From Adhaeribacter aquaticus DSM 16391 (GTDB lineage Bacteria > Bacteroidota > Bacteroidia > Cytophagales > Hymenobacteraceae): 64,000 nucleotides of DNA. Each line of letters begins with the position of its first letter. Position 1 is the stretch's first letter. The translations under genes and the position numbers were made by a program. Positions 15,506-23,524 of this stretch are shown piece by piece. A model generated the notes under the pieces. That model worked only from the letters and a program-made list of their open reading frames with translations, searched no databases and was not told where the DNA came from. The stretch lies in contig NZ_KI421517.1 in the NCBI RefSeq assembly GCF_000473365.1, positions 1,517,606 through 1,581,605 of the forward strand, read 5' to 3'.

Positions 15506-17938
15506 TTAATCAAACTGAAATACCACCTTGAATTCACTATTTAACAATAAAGAAGCGTCAAATTTATTTCCGGTTTTGGTTGAAGTAAAACCTTTGATTT
15601 TAGGTGTTTTGCCTTTTTGAATAAGATCAGAAAAAGTTTTATCGGAAATGGTTTTACCAGCAATAGCGAAAGGAACAATGAACTGGCAGCCTTCCCGGAA
15701 CCGGCTGCATCCATAGGCAGATTTACCTTTCAGCATTTGACCCTGTTTACATTTTGGACAAATATTTACCTGGGCAGCTTTCGGAGCTTTTTCCGTTATC
15801 TCAAAAAAGAGCTCTTTCCCTTCTACTAACGTTAATACACCATCATTTGCTTTAGCCTCCCCTTCTTCCTTAATACCTTTCAGGGGCAGCTTTCCTTTTT
15901 GCAGAAGGGTACTGATTTGTTTTTCTGTTAAGGTTTTATTCTTAAAAACAATAGGAAGCCGGAAGTGACAGTTTTCCTTCCACCGAGAACAGCCATAAGC
16001 CGAAGATCCTTTTAATACCGTACCAATTTGGCAAACCGGACACGAACCAATTAATCCGGACGAAGCTTCTTTTTTTTCCTTTTTTTCTCCTTTGGCTGGT
16101 GCCTTCTTTTCAGTTGGTGCAGGTGGCGTAGCTTTAGGCTCAATACGGATGGTGCCCCTATCAGCCTTTACCTCCTGTACCATTTCCCCCACAAGTTCTT
16201 TTAATTCCCGTAAGAAAGCATCTGAAGTAAAATTGCCGCTTTCTATCTGCCGGAGTTTCCGTTCCCATTGGCCCGTAAGTTCCGGCGATTTTAAAGTCGG
16301 GTTCTGGATGATTCCAATTAAATCAATACCAGTTTGAGTAGGAATTATTCTTTTTTTATCTTTCCGGATATATTCCCTCCTGAAAAGAGTTTCAATAATG
16401 GCGGCCCGGGTAGAAGGTCGGCCAATACCATTTTCCTTTAATGCCTCTTTTAGGTCTTCGTCTTCTATTTGTCTGCCGGCTGTTTCCATAGCCCGTAACA
16501 AAGTTGCTTCGGTAAAATCTTTGGGCGGCGAGGTCATTTTACTATCCAAGCGCGGCTCGTGCGGACCTTGCTCGCCTTTGGTAAAAATAGGCAGGATGGC
16601 ATTATCTTCTTTCTCTTCGCCTTCCCGCTCTTCTTTATTGGCTGGTTCTTTAGCTTCTTTCTCATAAACCACCCGCCAGCCAGGCTCTAATATCTGCCGA
16701 CCTTTGGCTTTAAATACATGGCTATCAACCTCAGCTGTTACAGTAGTATTACTAACAATACAATCCGGATAAAATGCAGAAATAAACCGTTTTGTAATAA
16801 TATCAAAAACTCTGGCTTCTGTATTTCCTAAAGAGGCATTTCCGCCGGTAGGTATAATCGCGTGGTGATCGGTAACTTTATTATTATTAAATACCTTGGT
16901 TGTTTTTCGAATTTTCTGACCTAACAACGGTTGCGTTAAAGCACTATAATTGCTTAAATTCTGTAAAATACCCGGAATTTTAGGATACATATCATCTGGC
17001 AGGAAGGTGGTATCTACCCGGGGATAAGAAACTACTTTTTTCTCATAAAGGCTTTGAACCGTTTTAAGAGTTTCGTCAGCAGAAAGAGCTAATTTATTAT
17101 TACATTCTACCTGCAAAGAAGTTAAATCAAAAAGCCGCGGAGGACTTTCGGTACCCTTTTTAATTTCAATGTCGGTAATGGTTAATAGTTTTCCGGTTAC
17201 CGCTTCTAAAACTTTTAAGGCTTTTTCATGGATGGTAAACTTTCCTTCGGTACTGGAGAAAACGGCTTCACGGTATACGGTCTTTAACTCCCAGAAAGGT
17301 TCAGGTTTAAAATTCTCGATTTCGTGGTACCGGTTTACAATCATGGCCAAGGTAGGCGTTTGCACCCGCCCCAGCGATAATAGTTGCCGGCCCTGCGCAT
17401 ATTTCAGCGTAAACAAGCGGGTGGCGTTCATGCCCAGTAACCAATCACCGATGGCCCTGCTTTTTCCAGCCTGGTATAAAGAGTCAAATTCTGCTCCTTC
17501 GCGGAGAGCAGAAAAACCTTGGCGGATGGCTTCCTCGGTTAAAGAAGATATCCATAATCTTTTAAAAGGCTTTCTGAATTTTGCTTCCGTTAAAACCCAC
17601 CGTTGAATAACTTCTCCCTCCTGCCCGGCATCTCCGCAATTAATTACCTCAGTAGCATTTTTTAATAGATCCTTTATAATTTTAAATTGCTTCTGAACGC
17701 CTTTGTCCTGCATTAATTTAATTCCAAACTGATCCGGCACCATAGGCAATTCATGTAAACTCCAGCGTTTCCATTCGGGTTTGTAATCTTCCGGCTCCCG
17801 CAACTGACAAAAATGACCAAACGTCCAGGTTACCTGGTAACCATTGCCCTCAAAGTAACCATCTTTCTTATTTCGGGCTCCAATTACCTGCGCAATTTCA
17901 CGCGCTACACTTGGCTTTTCTGCTATACAAACTTTCAA
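15506..17938 (-). CDS. topB: DNA topoisomerase III
   Basis: This is an 810-residue type IA topoisomerase. It has a TOPRIM domain with the catalytic Glu in CIAEKPSVA and the acidic motif CGDAGQEGE, and the active-site Tyr in VVSYPRVDTTFLP (about residue 307). The archetypal GRPSTRAAI motif follows at about 512. Two C-terminal topoisomerase repeats each have a CPxC...GCSRWKENCHF-type zinc-ribbon pattern (around 640 and 735). It decatenates and relaxes DNA. The length, with two C-terminal modules, matches chromosomal Bacteroidota TopB better than the shorter conjugative-element versions. A weak AT-rich hairpin (arms 15469-15477 and 15484-15492) lies just past the stop. Confidence 0.95.
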   Translation of the reverse strand: MKVCIAEKPSVAREIAQVIGARNKKDGYFEGNGYQVTWTFGHFCQLREPEDYKPEWKRWSLHELPMVPDQFGIKLMQDKGVQKQFKIIKDLLKNATEVINCGDAGQEGEVIQRWVLTEAKFRKPFKRLWISSLTEEAIRQGFSALREGAEFDSLYQAGKSRAIGDWLLGMNATRLFTLKYAQGRQLLSLGRVQTPTLAMIVNRYHEIENFKPEPFWELKTVYREAVFSSTEGKFTIHEKALKVLEAVTGKLLTITDIEIKKGTESPPRLFDLTSLQVECNNKLALSADETLKTVQSLYEKKVVSYPRVDTTFLPDDMYPKIPGILQNLSNYSALTQPLLGQKIRKTTKVFNNNKVTDHHAIIPTGGNASLGNTEARVFDIITKRFISAFYPDCIVSNTTVTAEVDSHVFKAKGRQILEPGWRVVYEKEAKEPANKEEREGEEKEDNAILPIFTKGEQGPHEPRLDSKMTSPPKDFTEATLLRAMETAGRQIEDEDLKEALKENGIGRPSTRAAIIETLFRREYIRKDKKRIIPTQTGIDLIGIIQNPTLKSPELTGQWERKLRQIESGNFTSDAFLRELKELVGEMVQEVKADRGTIRIEPKATPPAPTEKKAPAKGEKKEKKEASSGLIGSCPVCQIGTVLKGSSAYGCSRWKENCHFRLPIVFKNKTLTEKQISTLLQKGKLPLKGIKEEGEAKANDGVLTLVEGKELFFEITEKAPKAAQVNICPKCKQGQMLKGKSAYGCSRFREGCQFIVPFAIAGKTISDKTFSDLIQKGKTPKIKGFTSTKTGNKFDASLLLNSEFKVVFQFD

Positions 17939-18072
17939 TGCTGCTATCCAGGGTAAAACTATTATGCAAAAATAAGAGATTACAGGTATTTCCCACCTCC
18001 TTATTTTGTGCAGGCAATGTCTTGGTTTAAAGAACTTAATTTAAATAAGAGCGAACTGTCTGGGGTATAACA

Positions 18073-18108
18073 AAAAAAGCCGGTATGTAATTACATACCG
18101 GCTTTTTT
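18073..18108. terminator. 36-bp perfect palindromic terminator, no loop spacer
   Basis: Arms 18073-18090 and 18091-18108 abut with no unpaired centre (GTAATTAC middle), ending in a 6-T run. It lies downstream of the 134-residue lipoprotein gene (minus strand) and upstream of topB. Confidence 0.9.
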
Positions 18109-18123
18109 ATAAAAATGAAATAT

Positions 18124-18528
18124 TTAGTTACTAATAGTAAATTTAATTTCTTTAGTACCTGTATTATTACGACCATCAATGGTAGTTACAGATAACAGAT
18201 AATTTCCGGCCGCCAAATTACTCGTATTAAAAGTAGTATCAAGTATTACCGGATTCTTTTTAGGCTGTTTAGAAAACCCCCACAAAGCTTTACTACCATC
18301 CTGATTCAGTTGGGTAATATTTACATCTAACTGATTGATATTATCCTTATCAGTGATTTCGGAGTGAATTGCAACGTTTTGGTTTTTAGCAAAAACACTA
18401 TTTTCATTTGGGGAACTTAGCATAATGTAAGGTGTGGACCCATCAAGCTTGGTGCCATCATCAAACAATTCTTCACAACTCGTTAGGGCTGCCATAGAAA
18501 CTGCTATTGCTAATAATTTTAACTTCAT
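18124..18528 (-). CDS. Ig-like-fold lipoprotein (DUF4625-like)
   Basis: The start at 18528 gives MKLKLLAIAVSMAALTSCEE, a lipoprotein signal with lipobox LTSC. An earlier in-frame ATG at 18573 would add 15 residues before the signal. The mature part (PYIMLSSPNENSVFAKNQNV, then ITDKDNINQLDVNI, then NLAAGNYLLSVTTIDGRNN) is strand-rich and resembles surface lipoproteins of the DUF4625/Ig-like type in Bacteroidota. It is probably anchored in the outer membrane. Function is unknown, and the family match is from memory of the pattern. Confidence 0.7.
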   Translation of the reverse strand: MKLKLLAIAVSMAALTSCEELFDDGTKLDGSTPYIMLSSPNENSVFAKNQNVAIHSEITDKDNINQLDVNITQLNQDGSKALWGFSKQPKKNPVILDTTFNTSNLAAGNYLLSVTTIDGRNNTGTKEIKFTISN

Positions 18529-18796
18529 GTTGTTTTGTAAAGGGTATAACTTAAACCTACAGCCACACAACATAATTAACTTATAAAATAGTTTAGTACT
18601 TTTTAAAGAACTTTATCTTACTATTAAAGGAAACGCTTTATAATTTAAAACCATTTGAAAATCAAGATCGTAGCAAGCGCCTCTAAAATGCGGGTATATG
18701 CATAAACTTTTAACCTATCCAAGACTTCTCCGTAAATTATAAGACTTGGTTTGCGCCAAGTAGTTAGGTATTATCCACTTAAAATAATATACTACT

Positions 18797-19651
18797 ATGA
18801 GAAATTTTGAAAACTCGGACACTTCGTCCTTCAATACGTTTAGGTTTGGTGACGAAAATCCCCGGCGACTAACTCCTTACCAGGCAAGTAACACTAATAC
18901 CCATATTAACCGGCCTGGCTCCGACCCAAGTACTGATGATCATTATGATCGGAATTCGTTAATGCGCCACCCAAATGAACATATAAATTTGTACGGGAAC
19001 GAAAATCAGAACCGGAATCAACAACGGCAACAACCCCAACAAAATAGCTGGCAACGCAACCAAAACCAGGAACACCAGAATCAGAATCGTTGGCAAGTTG
19101 ATCACCGGCAATATAGAAACAATTACGGCAACCATTCCCAGGACCGGGATTACGACCGTCACCGTTCCGGCGACAGTGATTTCTTTGAAAGAACTGGTGA
19201 CCGGATAAACGAAACTTGGAACCGCTGGACCAATGACGATGATAACCGGTACAACCAGAATCAGAACCGTAACCAGCAGTATAACCAAAACCGAAATTAC
19301 GACCAAAATAACTATAATAATCAGAACCGGTATTCGCCTGACAATAGGTATCAAAACTTTAATAATCAAGAGCGCGGATACAATGAAAATCGGTATAACC
19401 AAAGTCGCCGGAACGAAAACCGGATGGACAATCACGAAGAAGAAGGTTTCTTTAACCGGGTAGGTAATTATATCAGTAATGCCTGGGACCGGATTACAGA
19501 AGAGGAAAGAGAAGATAGAGAAAGAGCAAACCGATATGAGCGCAATCACCGGAATGATGATTACCGCTCAAACCGGGGTTCTAACAACTCCAGAAACGAT
19601 GGTCCGCCATATAATTATGGATCTTCCTCATCCAGAGACTATGAATGGTAA
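18797..19651 (+). CDS. Asn/Arg/Gln-rich disordered protein with duplicated amphipathic motif
   Basis: The 284-residue product has 59 Asn (about 21%), abundant Arg, Gln, Asp and Tyr, and no lysine or cysteine at all. It has no signal peptide and no membrane segment. Two related segments stand out from the disorder: residues 129-145 (FFERTGDRINETWNRWT) and 218-234 (FFNRVGNYISNAWDRIT), each a likely amphipathic helix followed by acidic residues. They recall the conserved helix-plus-SWFGD segment of Arg/Asp-rich stress proteins in Bacteroidota, though SWFGD itself is absent. Composition suggests nucleic-acid binding or condensate formation. The gene ends in a 27-bp-arm terminator. Function unknown. 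Confidence 0.8.
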   Translation: MRNFENSDTSSFNTFRFGDENPRRLTPYQASNTNTHINRPGSDPSTDDHYDRNSLMRHPNEHINLYGNENQNRNQQRQQPQQNSWQRNQNQEHQNQNRWQVDHRQYRNNYGNHSQDRDYDRHRSGDSDFFERTGDRINETWNRWTNDDDNRYNQNQNRNQQYNQNRNYDQNNYNNQNRYSPDNRYQNFNNQERGYNENRYNQSRRNENRMDNHEEEGFFNRVGNYISNAWDRITEEEREDRERANRYERNHRNDDYRSNRGSNNSRNDGPPYNYGSSSSRDYEW

Positions 19652-19653
19652 CT

Positions 19654-19713
19654 AATAATAAGTAGATAAAAAAAGCCGCTAAAAATAGCGGCTTTTTTTA
19701 TCTACTTATTATT
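19654..19713. terminator. Extended symmetric terminator, 27-bp perfect arms
   Basis: Arms 19654-19680 and 19687-19713 match perfectly around a 6-nt loop and start 3 bases after the stop of the Asn-rich gene. Pairing extends 14 bp past the T-tract. It lies between the convergent Asn-rich and SulP genes. Confidence 0.95.
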
Positions 19714-19742
19714 TAAAACTTCAAGACATTCAAATACATTCT

Positions 19743-21311
19743 CTAATGAGAAACCACACTGGTTACTTCTGGTATCCCTATTAATTCTACCTTTAAATTT
19801 TTTGCTGAAGCATTAAATTTAAAATTATGAATGGCATCCAGCACATCATAATCAATAAAGGTAGATTTAGAGCCATCAATAATGACGTTGCTATTCTCAG
19901 GCAAATGATCAAGGGTCAAAACAATGCTGGCTTTATTTAAGAAGGTAACATTCTCACTTAACTGAATTCTAATAATATCCTCACCAAGATCACGATTCTT
20001 CTGGAAGAAGAAGGGTGATTTATAGTTAGCTCTTAATATATAAAAAATCCCTATTACTAAACCAACAGTGATACCTTTTAATAAATCTGTGAATAAAATA
20101 GCCAGAATAGTAATGATAAACGGAATAAATTGCTCAGTTCCTAACCGCCATTGAGCTTTATATAAAGCGGGTTTCGTTAATTTAAACCCTACCATCAATA
20201 AAATTGCCGCTAATGCAGAAAGTGGAACATGGTTGATATACTCAGATAAAAAAAGAACACTAAGTAATAATAAAATACCGTGTACAAAACTGGAAAGCTT
20301 GGTTTGGCCACCAGCATTTACGTTAGCTGAACTTCTTACGATTACCGCTGTCATGGGCAAACCACCCAATAAGGCACTAACAATATTACCAATACCTTGT
20401 GCTTTAAGCTCCCGGTTAGGAGGCGTTATCCGTTTATACGGATCTAATTTATCTACTGCTTCTACACTCAATAAAGTTTCTAAGCTGGCAATTATAGCAA
20501 TCGTAAAAGCGGTAATATAAATCTGCGGATTGGTTATTTGTGAAAAATCCGGAAGTCTTAATTCGCCTAATATTTCCACTGGAGATGCTACAACTGGTAA
20601 CTGTACCATGTGGGTATCCGCAATAAAAAGGTCAGGATTAAAAATATTAAAAGCCTGATTTAGAAAAACAGATGCAATAACCGCTACCAATGCACCGGGA
20701 ACCAATTTAAAAAAAGAAATTCGTTGCAGCGGTTTGCTTTCCCAAATAACTAAAATTAATAGGGCAAACAAGCCAATAATTAAGGCTCCTTTCTCCATGC
20801 TATTAAATCCACGTCTTATCTCGGAGAAGGTATTTTTGCCATCTGCCCAAAAAAATGACATTTCGCCGAGAAGATGCTCATTAGCCCCTAAAAAGTGTGG
20901 TATTTGTTTTATTATTAATATCAAACCAATAGCGGCCAGCATGCCTCTGATTACAGAAGACGGAAAATACAAGCCTATGATGCCCGCCTTTGCAAATCCT
21001 AAAACCAGTTGCAGAAAACCTGCTATTAACCCAGCTAATAGAAAAGCCTCAAAACTTCCTAAACTTTGAATACCGTTTAAAACAATTACAGTTAACCCAG
21101 CTGCCGGTCCGCTGACACTTAAAGCAGAACCACTTAGCATAGAAACCACAACACCACCTACAATGCCTGTAATAAGTCCAGCAAATAAAGGTGCGCCTGA
21201 AGCCAGAGAGATGCCTAAACAAAGAGGTAATGCCACCAGAAAAACAACCAGACCAGCTGGTAAATCTTTCTTTAAAGAGGCAATATTAAAAGTACTAGAC
21301 TGTTTTTGCAT
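19743..21311 (-). CDS. SulP-family inorganic anion transporter
   Basis: This is a 522-residue SulP/SLC26 permease. The N-terminal region has the family start DLPAGLVVFLVALPLCLGISLASGAP and the SALSVSGPAAGLTVIV block, with roughly 10-14 transmembrane helices to about residue 415. A C-terminal STAS-like domain (about 440-520, with NVIIDGSKSTFIDYDVLDAI) is short but recognisable. SulP proteins carry sulfate, bicarbonate or other anions, and no residue seen here decides between them. Upstream lie an 18-bp palindrome and a large inverted repeat; the two-component system gene that ends at 21445 reads toward it. Confidence 0.9.
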   Translation of the reverse strand: MQKQSSTFNIASLKKDLPAGLVVFLVALPLCLGISLASGAPLFAGLITGIVGGVVVSMLSGSALSVSGPAAGLTVIVLNGIQSLGSFEAFLLAGLIAGFLQLVLGFAKAGIIGLYFPSSVIRGMLAAIGLILIIKQIPHFLGANEHLLGEMSFFWADGKNTFSEIRRGFNSMEKGALIIGLFALLILVIWESKPLQRISFFKLVPGALVAVIASVFLNQAFNIFNPDLFIADTHMVQLPVVASPVEILGELRLPDFSQITNPQIYITAFTIAIIASLETLLSVEAVDKLDPYKRITPPNRELKAQGIGNIVSALLGGLPMTAVIVRSSANVNAGGQTKLSSFVHGILLLLSVLFLSEYINHVPLSALAAILLMVGFKLTKPALYKAQWRLGTEQFIPFIITILAILFTDLLKGITVGLVIGIFYILRANYKSPFFFQKNRDLGEDIIRIQLSENVTFLNKASIVLTLDHLPENSNVIIDGSKSTFIDYDVLDAIHNFKFNASAKNLKVELIGIPEVTSVVSH

Positions 21312-21318
21312 ATTATAT

Positions 21319-21336
21319 TGTTTAGATATCTAAACA
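21319..21336. promoter_or_regulatory. 18-bp perfect palindrome before SulP start
   Basis: TGTTTAGATATCTAAACA at 21319-21336 is a perfect palindrome 7 bases upstream of the SulP ATG. It is a good candidate operator or leader hairpin; the binding protein is unknown. Confidence 0.6.
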
Positions 21337-21355
21337 TATAATCTAGAAACTCAAT

Positions 21356-21445
21356 ATTAAAACAGCATTAAAATAACATTAAAAACAGATTAAATTTTAA
21401 TTTTATTTTAATTTTTTATTAATGTCATTTTAATGCTGTTTTAAT
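21356..21445. repeat. 26-bp inverted repeat between histidine kinase and SulP genes
   Basis: Arms 21356-21381 and 21420-21445 match at 25 of 26 positions across a 38-bp AT-rich spacer. The right arm reaches the first base of the kinase stop codon. In RNA it would form a long hairpin, perhaps a 3' boundary for the kinase operon or a SulP leader. Confidence 0.8.
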
Positions 21446-22830
21446 TAAAATTTAATTAAAATCTCCGATAAATTATAAAGGCTGATAGTTACTTCTGTGC
21501 CCACTGCTATCTGAGAGGAAATTTGGATAGTGCCCCGGTGGAGCTTCATTATTTTTTCGGCTAAAGGCAGGCCAATACCATGACCGGAAGTATCCCGAAC
21601 ATTATCGGCTCGAAAAAATGGCACAAAGACCTTTTTTAAATCTGAAGGAGTAATTCCCACCCCCTGGTCTTTAACAATTAATAAAATCCGTTGGTGATCT
21701 ACTTTTATGATACCAGCCACTGGCTTACCATCCGAAAACTTACAGGCATTTTCAAATACATTTAATAAGGCAATTAATAACAATGATTCATTGCCTTTCA
21801 CCATTATTTTGCGTTCGTCTTCTGGCAACTGATCAAAATATATATCAATTTTAAATTTAGGGTTACGTTTTTGGGCTTCAGAACCAGCCTGGTAAACCAA
21901 CTCATCAAACCGGATAGGGGTAAGTTTAATTTTAGATATGTCGAAGCTGGCATGGGCAATCTGGAGCATACCGTTTGATAAACGGGTTAACATCCGGGCT
22001 TCGTCCAGAATGGAATATAAAACATGTTGGTATTCGGTTATTTCGCGGGGCTTCATTAAGGCTACCTCTAATTCACCAATCATAGCCGTTAATGGAGTAC
22101 GCAGCTCATGCGAAGCATTGGAAATAAAGGTATTTTGCATATCAAAGGCACTTTCCAACCGGTCCAGCATGCGGTTAAAGGTCTGAGCCAGGTGTGATAA
22201 TTCATCTGCCCCATCTGCCTGGCTTAACCGAAGGTGCAAATCAGAAGCACTTATCTGTTCCACCTCATCAACTACTTTCAGGATAGGACGCAAAGCTTGC
22301 TTGGAAAAAGCCCATCCACTACCTACCACCACTACCATAGAGAGTAAAAACCCTACTCCTAATATCAACCGGAGATCTTTCAGTTCTTTTTGGGTAAGCT
22401 CATCAATAGAGGAAGCTATAACAATAAACTTACCCTTTTCATCATTAAAAATAATACCGGCTAGTTGTCTTTTATTTTCCCGCAGCAGAATTTTTCCCTC
22501 TCTTCTGACACTTTCTAACAGTTCGGGCTTAATAGCAATGGAACCTTCCCCTTCCCGAAATACATTTTTCCCTTCCCAATTATAAACCTGTACTATTTCG
22601 TGTGGCAGGGTCTGGTAATATTTACGCAGTAGCCTTCTATAGCTTTCTTTGCTTACTTTATCAGCATCTAAGTAAACATGAGCCACAACATTAGCCCGGT
22701 TTACCAAACTATCATAGAAGGCACTACTATCAGAATAGGAGTAGAAAAAATAAACAATTAAGGAGAATAAAACTAAAATTATGGCAAAAATGGAGGTAAA
22801 CTGGAGTGTTAACCGGGTCCGGATTTTCAT
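21445..22830 (-). CDS. Sensor histidine kinase (HAMP, HisKA, HATPase)
   Basis: The 461-residue product has a first transmembrane segment at about 10-32, a periplasmic sensor of ~120 residues (FYDSLVNRANVVAHVYLDAD) and a second membrane helix at about 154-178. A HAMP segment follows, then the H-box ISNASHELRTPLTAMIGELE and the ATPase motifs NVFENACKFSD (N), VKDQGVGI (G1) and GHGIGLPLAEKI (G2). All catalytic residues are present. It starts 4 bases after the response regulator stop, so the two form one operon. The signal is unknown. The sensor size matches metal- or envelope-stress kinases of the CusS-like type, but this is only a resemblance. Confidence 0.93.
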   Translation of the reverse strand: MKIRTRLTLQFTSIFAIILVLFSLIVYFFYSYSDSSAFYDSLVNRANVVAHVYLDADKVSKESYRRLLRKYYQTLPHEIVQVYNWEGKNVFREGEGSIAIKPELLESVRREGKILLRENKRQLAGIIFNDEKGKFIVIASSIDELTQKELKDLRLILGVGFLLSMVVVVGSGWAFSKQALRPILKVVDEVEQISASDLHLRLSQADGADELSHLAQTFNRMLDRLESAFDMQNTFISNASHELRTPLTAMIGELEVALMKPREITEYQHVLYSILDEARMLTRLSNGMLQIAHASFDISKIKLTPIRFDELVYQAGSEAQKRNPKFKIDIYFDQLPEDERKIMVKGNESLLLIALLNVFENACKFSDGKPVAGIIKVDHQRILLIVKDQGVGITPSDLKKVFVPFFRADNVRDTSGHGIGLPLAEKIMKLHRGTIQISSQIAVGTEVTISLYNLSEILIKF

Positions 22831-22834
22831 ACAG

Positions 22835-23509
22835 TTACCCTTCTCTTAACACGTAGCCCATACCTACTAATGTATGAATAAGCTTAGGGCTAAAGTCCTT
22901 ATCTATTTTTTTCCGAAGGAAATTAATATAAACATCTATTACGTTACTACCGGTATCAAAAGAAGTTTCCCACACCTGTTCTATTATATCCACCCGCGAA
23001 ACAACTCTTTCTTTGTTACGCATCAAGTAATGTAATAAGGCAAACTCCCGGGCTGTAAGATTAATAGGTACGTTAGATCGATTAACCGTCTTTTTAGCTA
23101 AATCCAATTCTAAATCAGCAATACGTAATACCTCATTACGCGGACCATCGTGGGTGCGTCGGGTTAAAGCCCGTATGCGGGCCAATAACTCCTGAAAAAC
23201 AAAAGGCTTTACCAAATAATCATCTGCTCCTGAATCCAAACCTCTGATTTTATCTTCTGTATTTCCTAAGGCCGTTAACATTAATATTGGCACAACCGCA
23301 TTATTCTCCCGAATTTGCTTACAAACCTCCAGTCCATTTTGCTGCGGTAAGATTACGTCCAGAATAATTAAGTCATATTCATTTTCCAGCGCCAGCCTTC
23401 TGCCATAAAAACCATCGTAGGCCTGATCTACTTCATATGCCTGCTCTTCCAACCCTTTTTTAATAAAGGCGGCAACCTTTGGTTCATCTTCTACAACTAA
23501 TATTTTCAT
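22835..23509 (-). CDS. OmpR/PhoB-family response regulator
   Basis: The 224-residue product has a receiver domain with the acidic pocket VVEDEPK, the phospho-acceptor Asp in DLIILDVILPQQNG (Asp51) and Lys in LVKPF (about residue 101). A C-terminal winged-helix (about 128-224) carries NLTAREFALLHYLM and the recognition part NVIDVYINFLRKKID. It is first in the operon with the kinase gene. It would bind DNA as a phosphorylated dimer. The SulP gene with its palindrome, directly downstream, is a plausible target, as are the operon's own promoters; this is inference. Confidence 0.94.
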   Translation of the reverse strand: MKILVVEDEPKVAAFIKKGLEEQAYEVDQAYDGFYGRRLALENEYDLIILDVILPQQNGLEVCKQIRENNAVVPILMLTALGNTEDKIRGLDSGADDYLVKPFVFQELLARIRALTRRTHDGPRNEVLRIADLELDLAKKTVNRSNVPINLTAREFALLHYLMRNKERVVSRVDIIEQVWETSFDTGSNVIDVYINFLRKKIDKDFSPKLIHTLVGMGYVLREG

Positions 23510-23524
23510 AGTACGATGCCATTG

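Noticed and set aside
18959-19549. Long hydrophobic frame on the minus strand opposite the Asn-rich gene
   Set aside because: It is the mirror of Asn/Asp/Arg codons (Ile/Val/Leu-rich in antisense) and has no start context or family. The plus-strand gene with its terminator explains the region.
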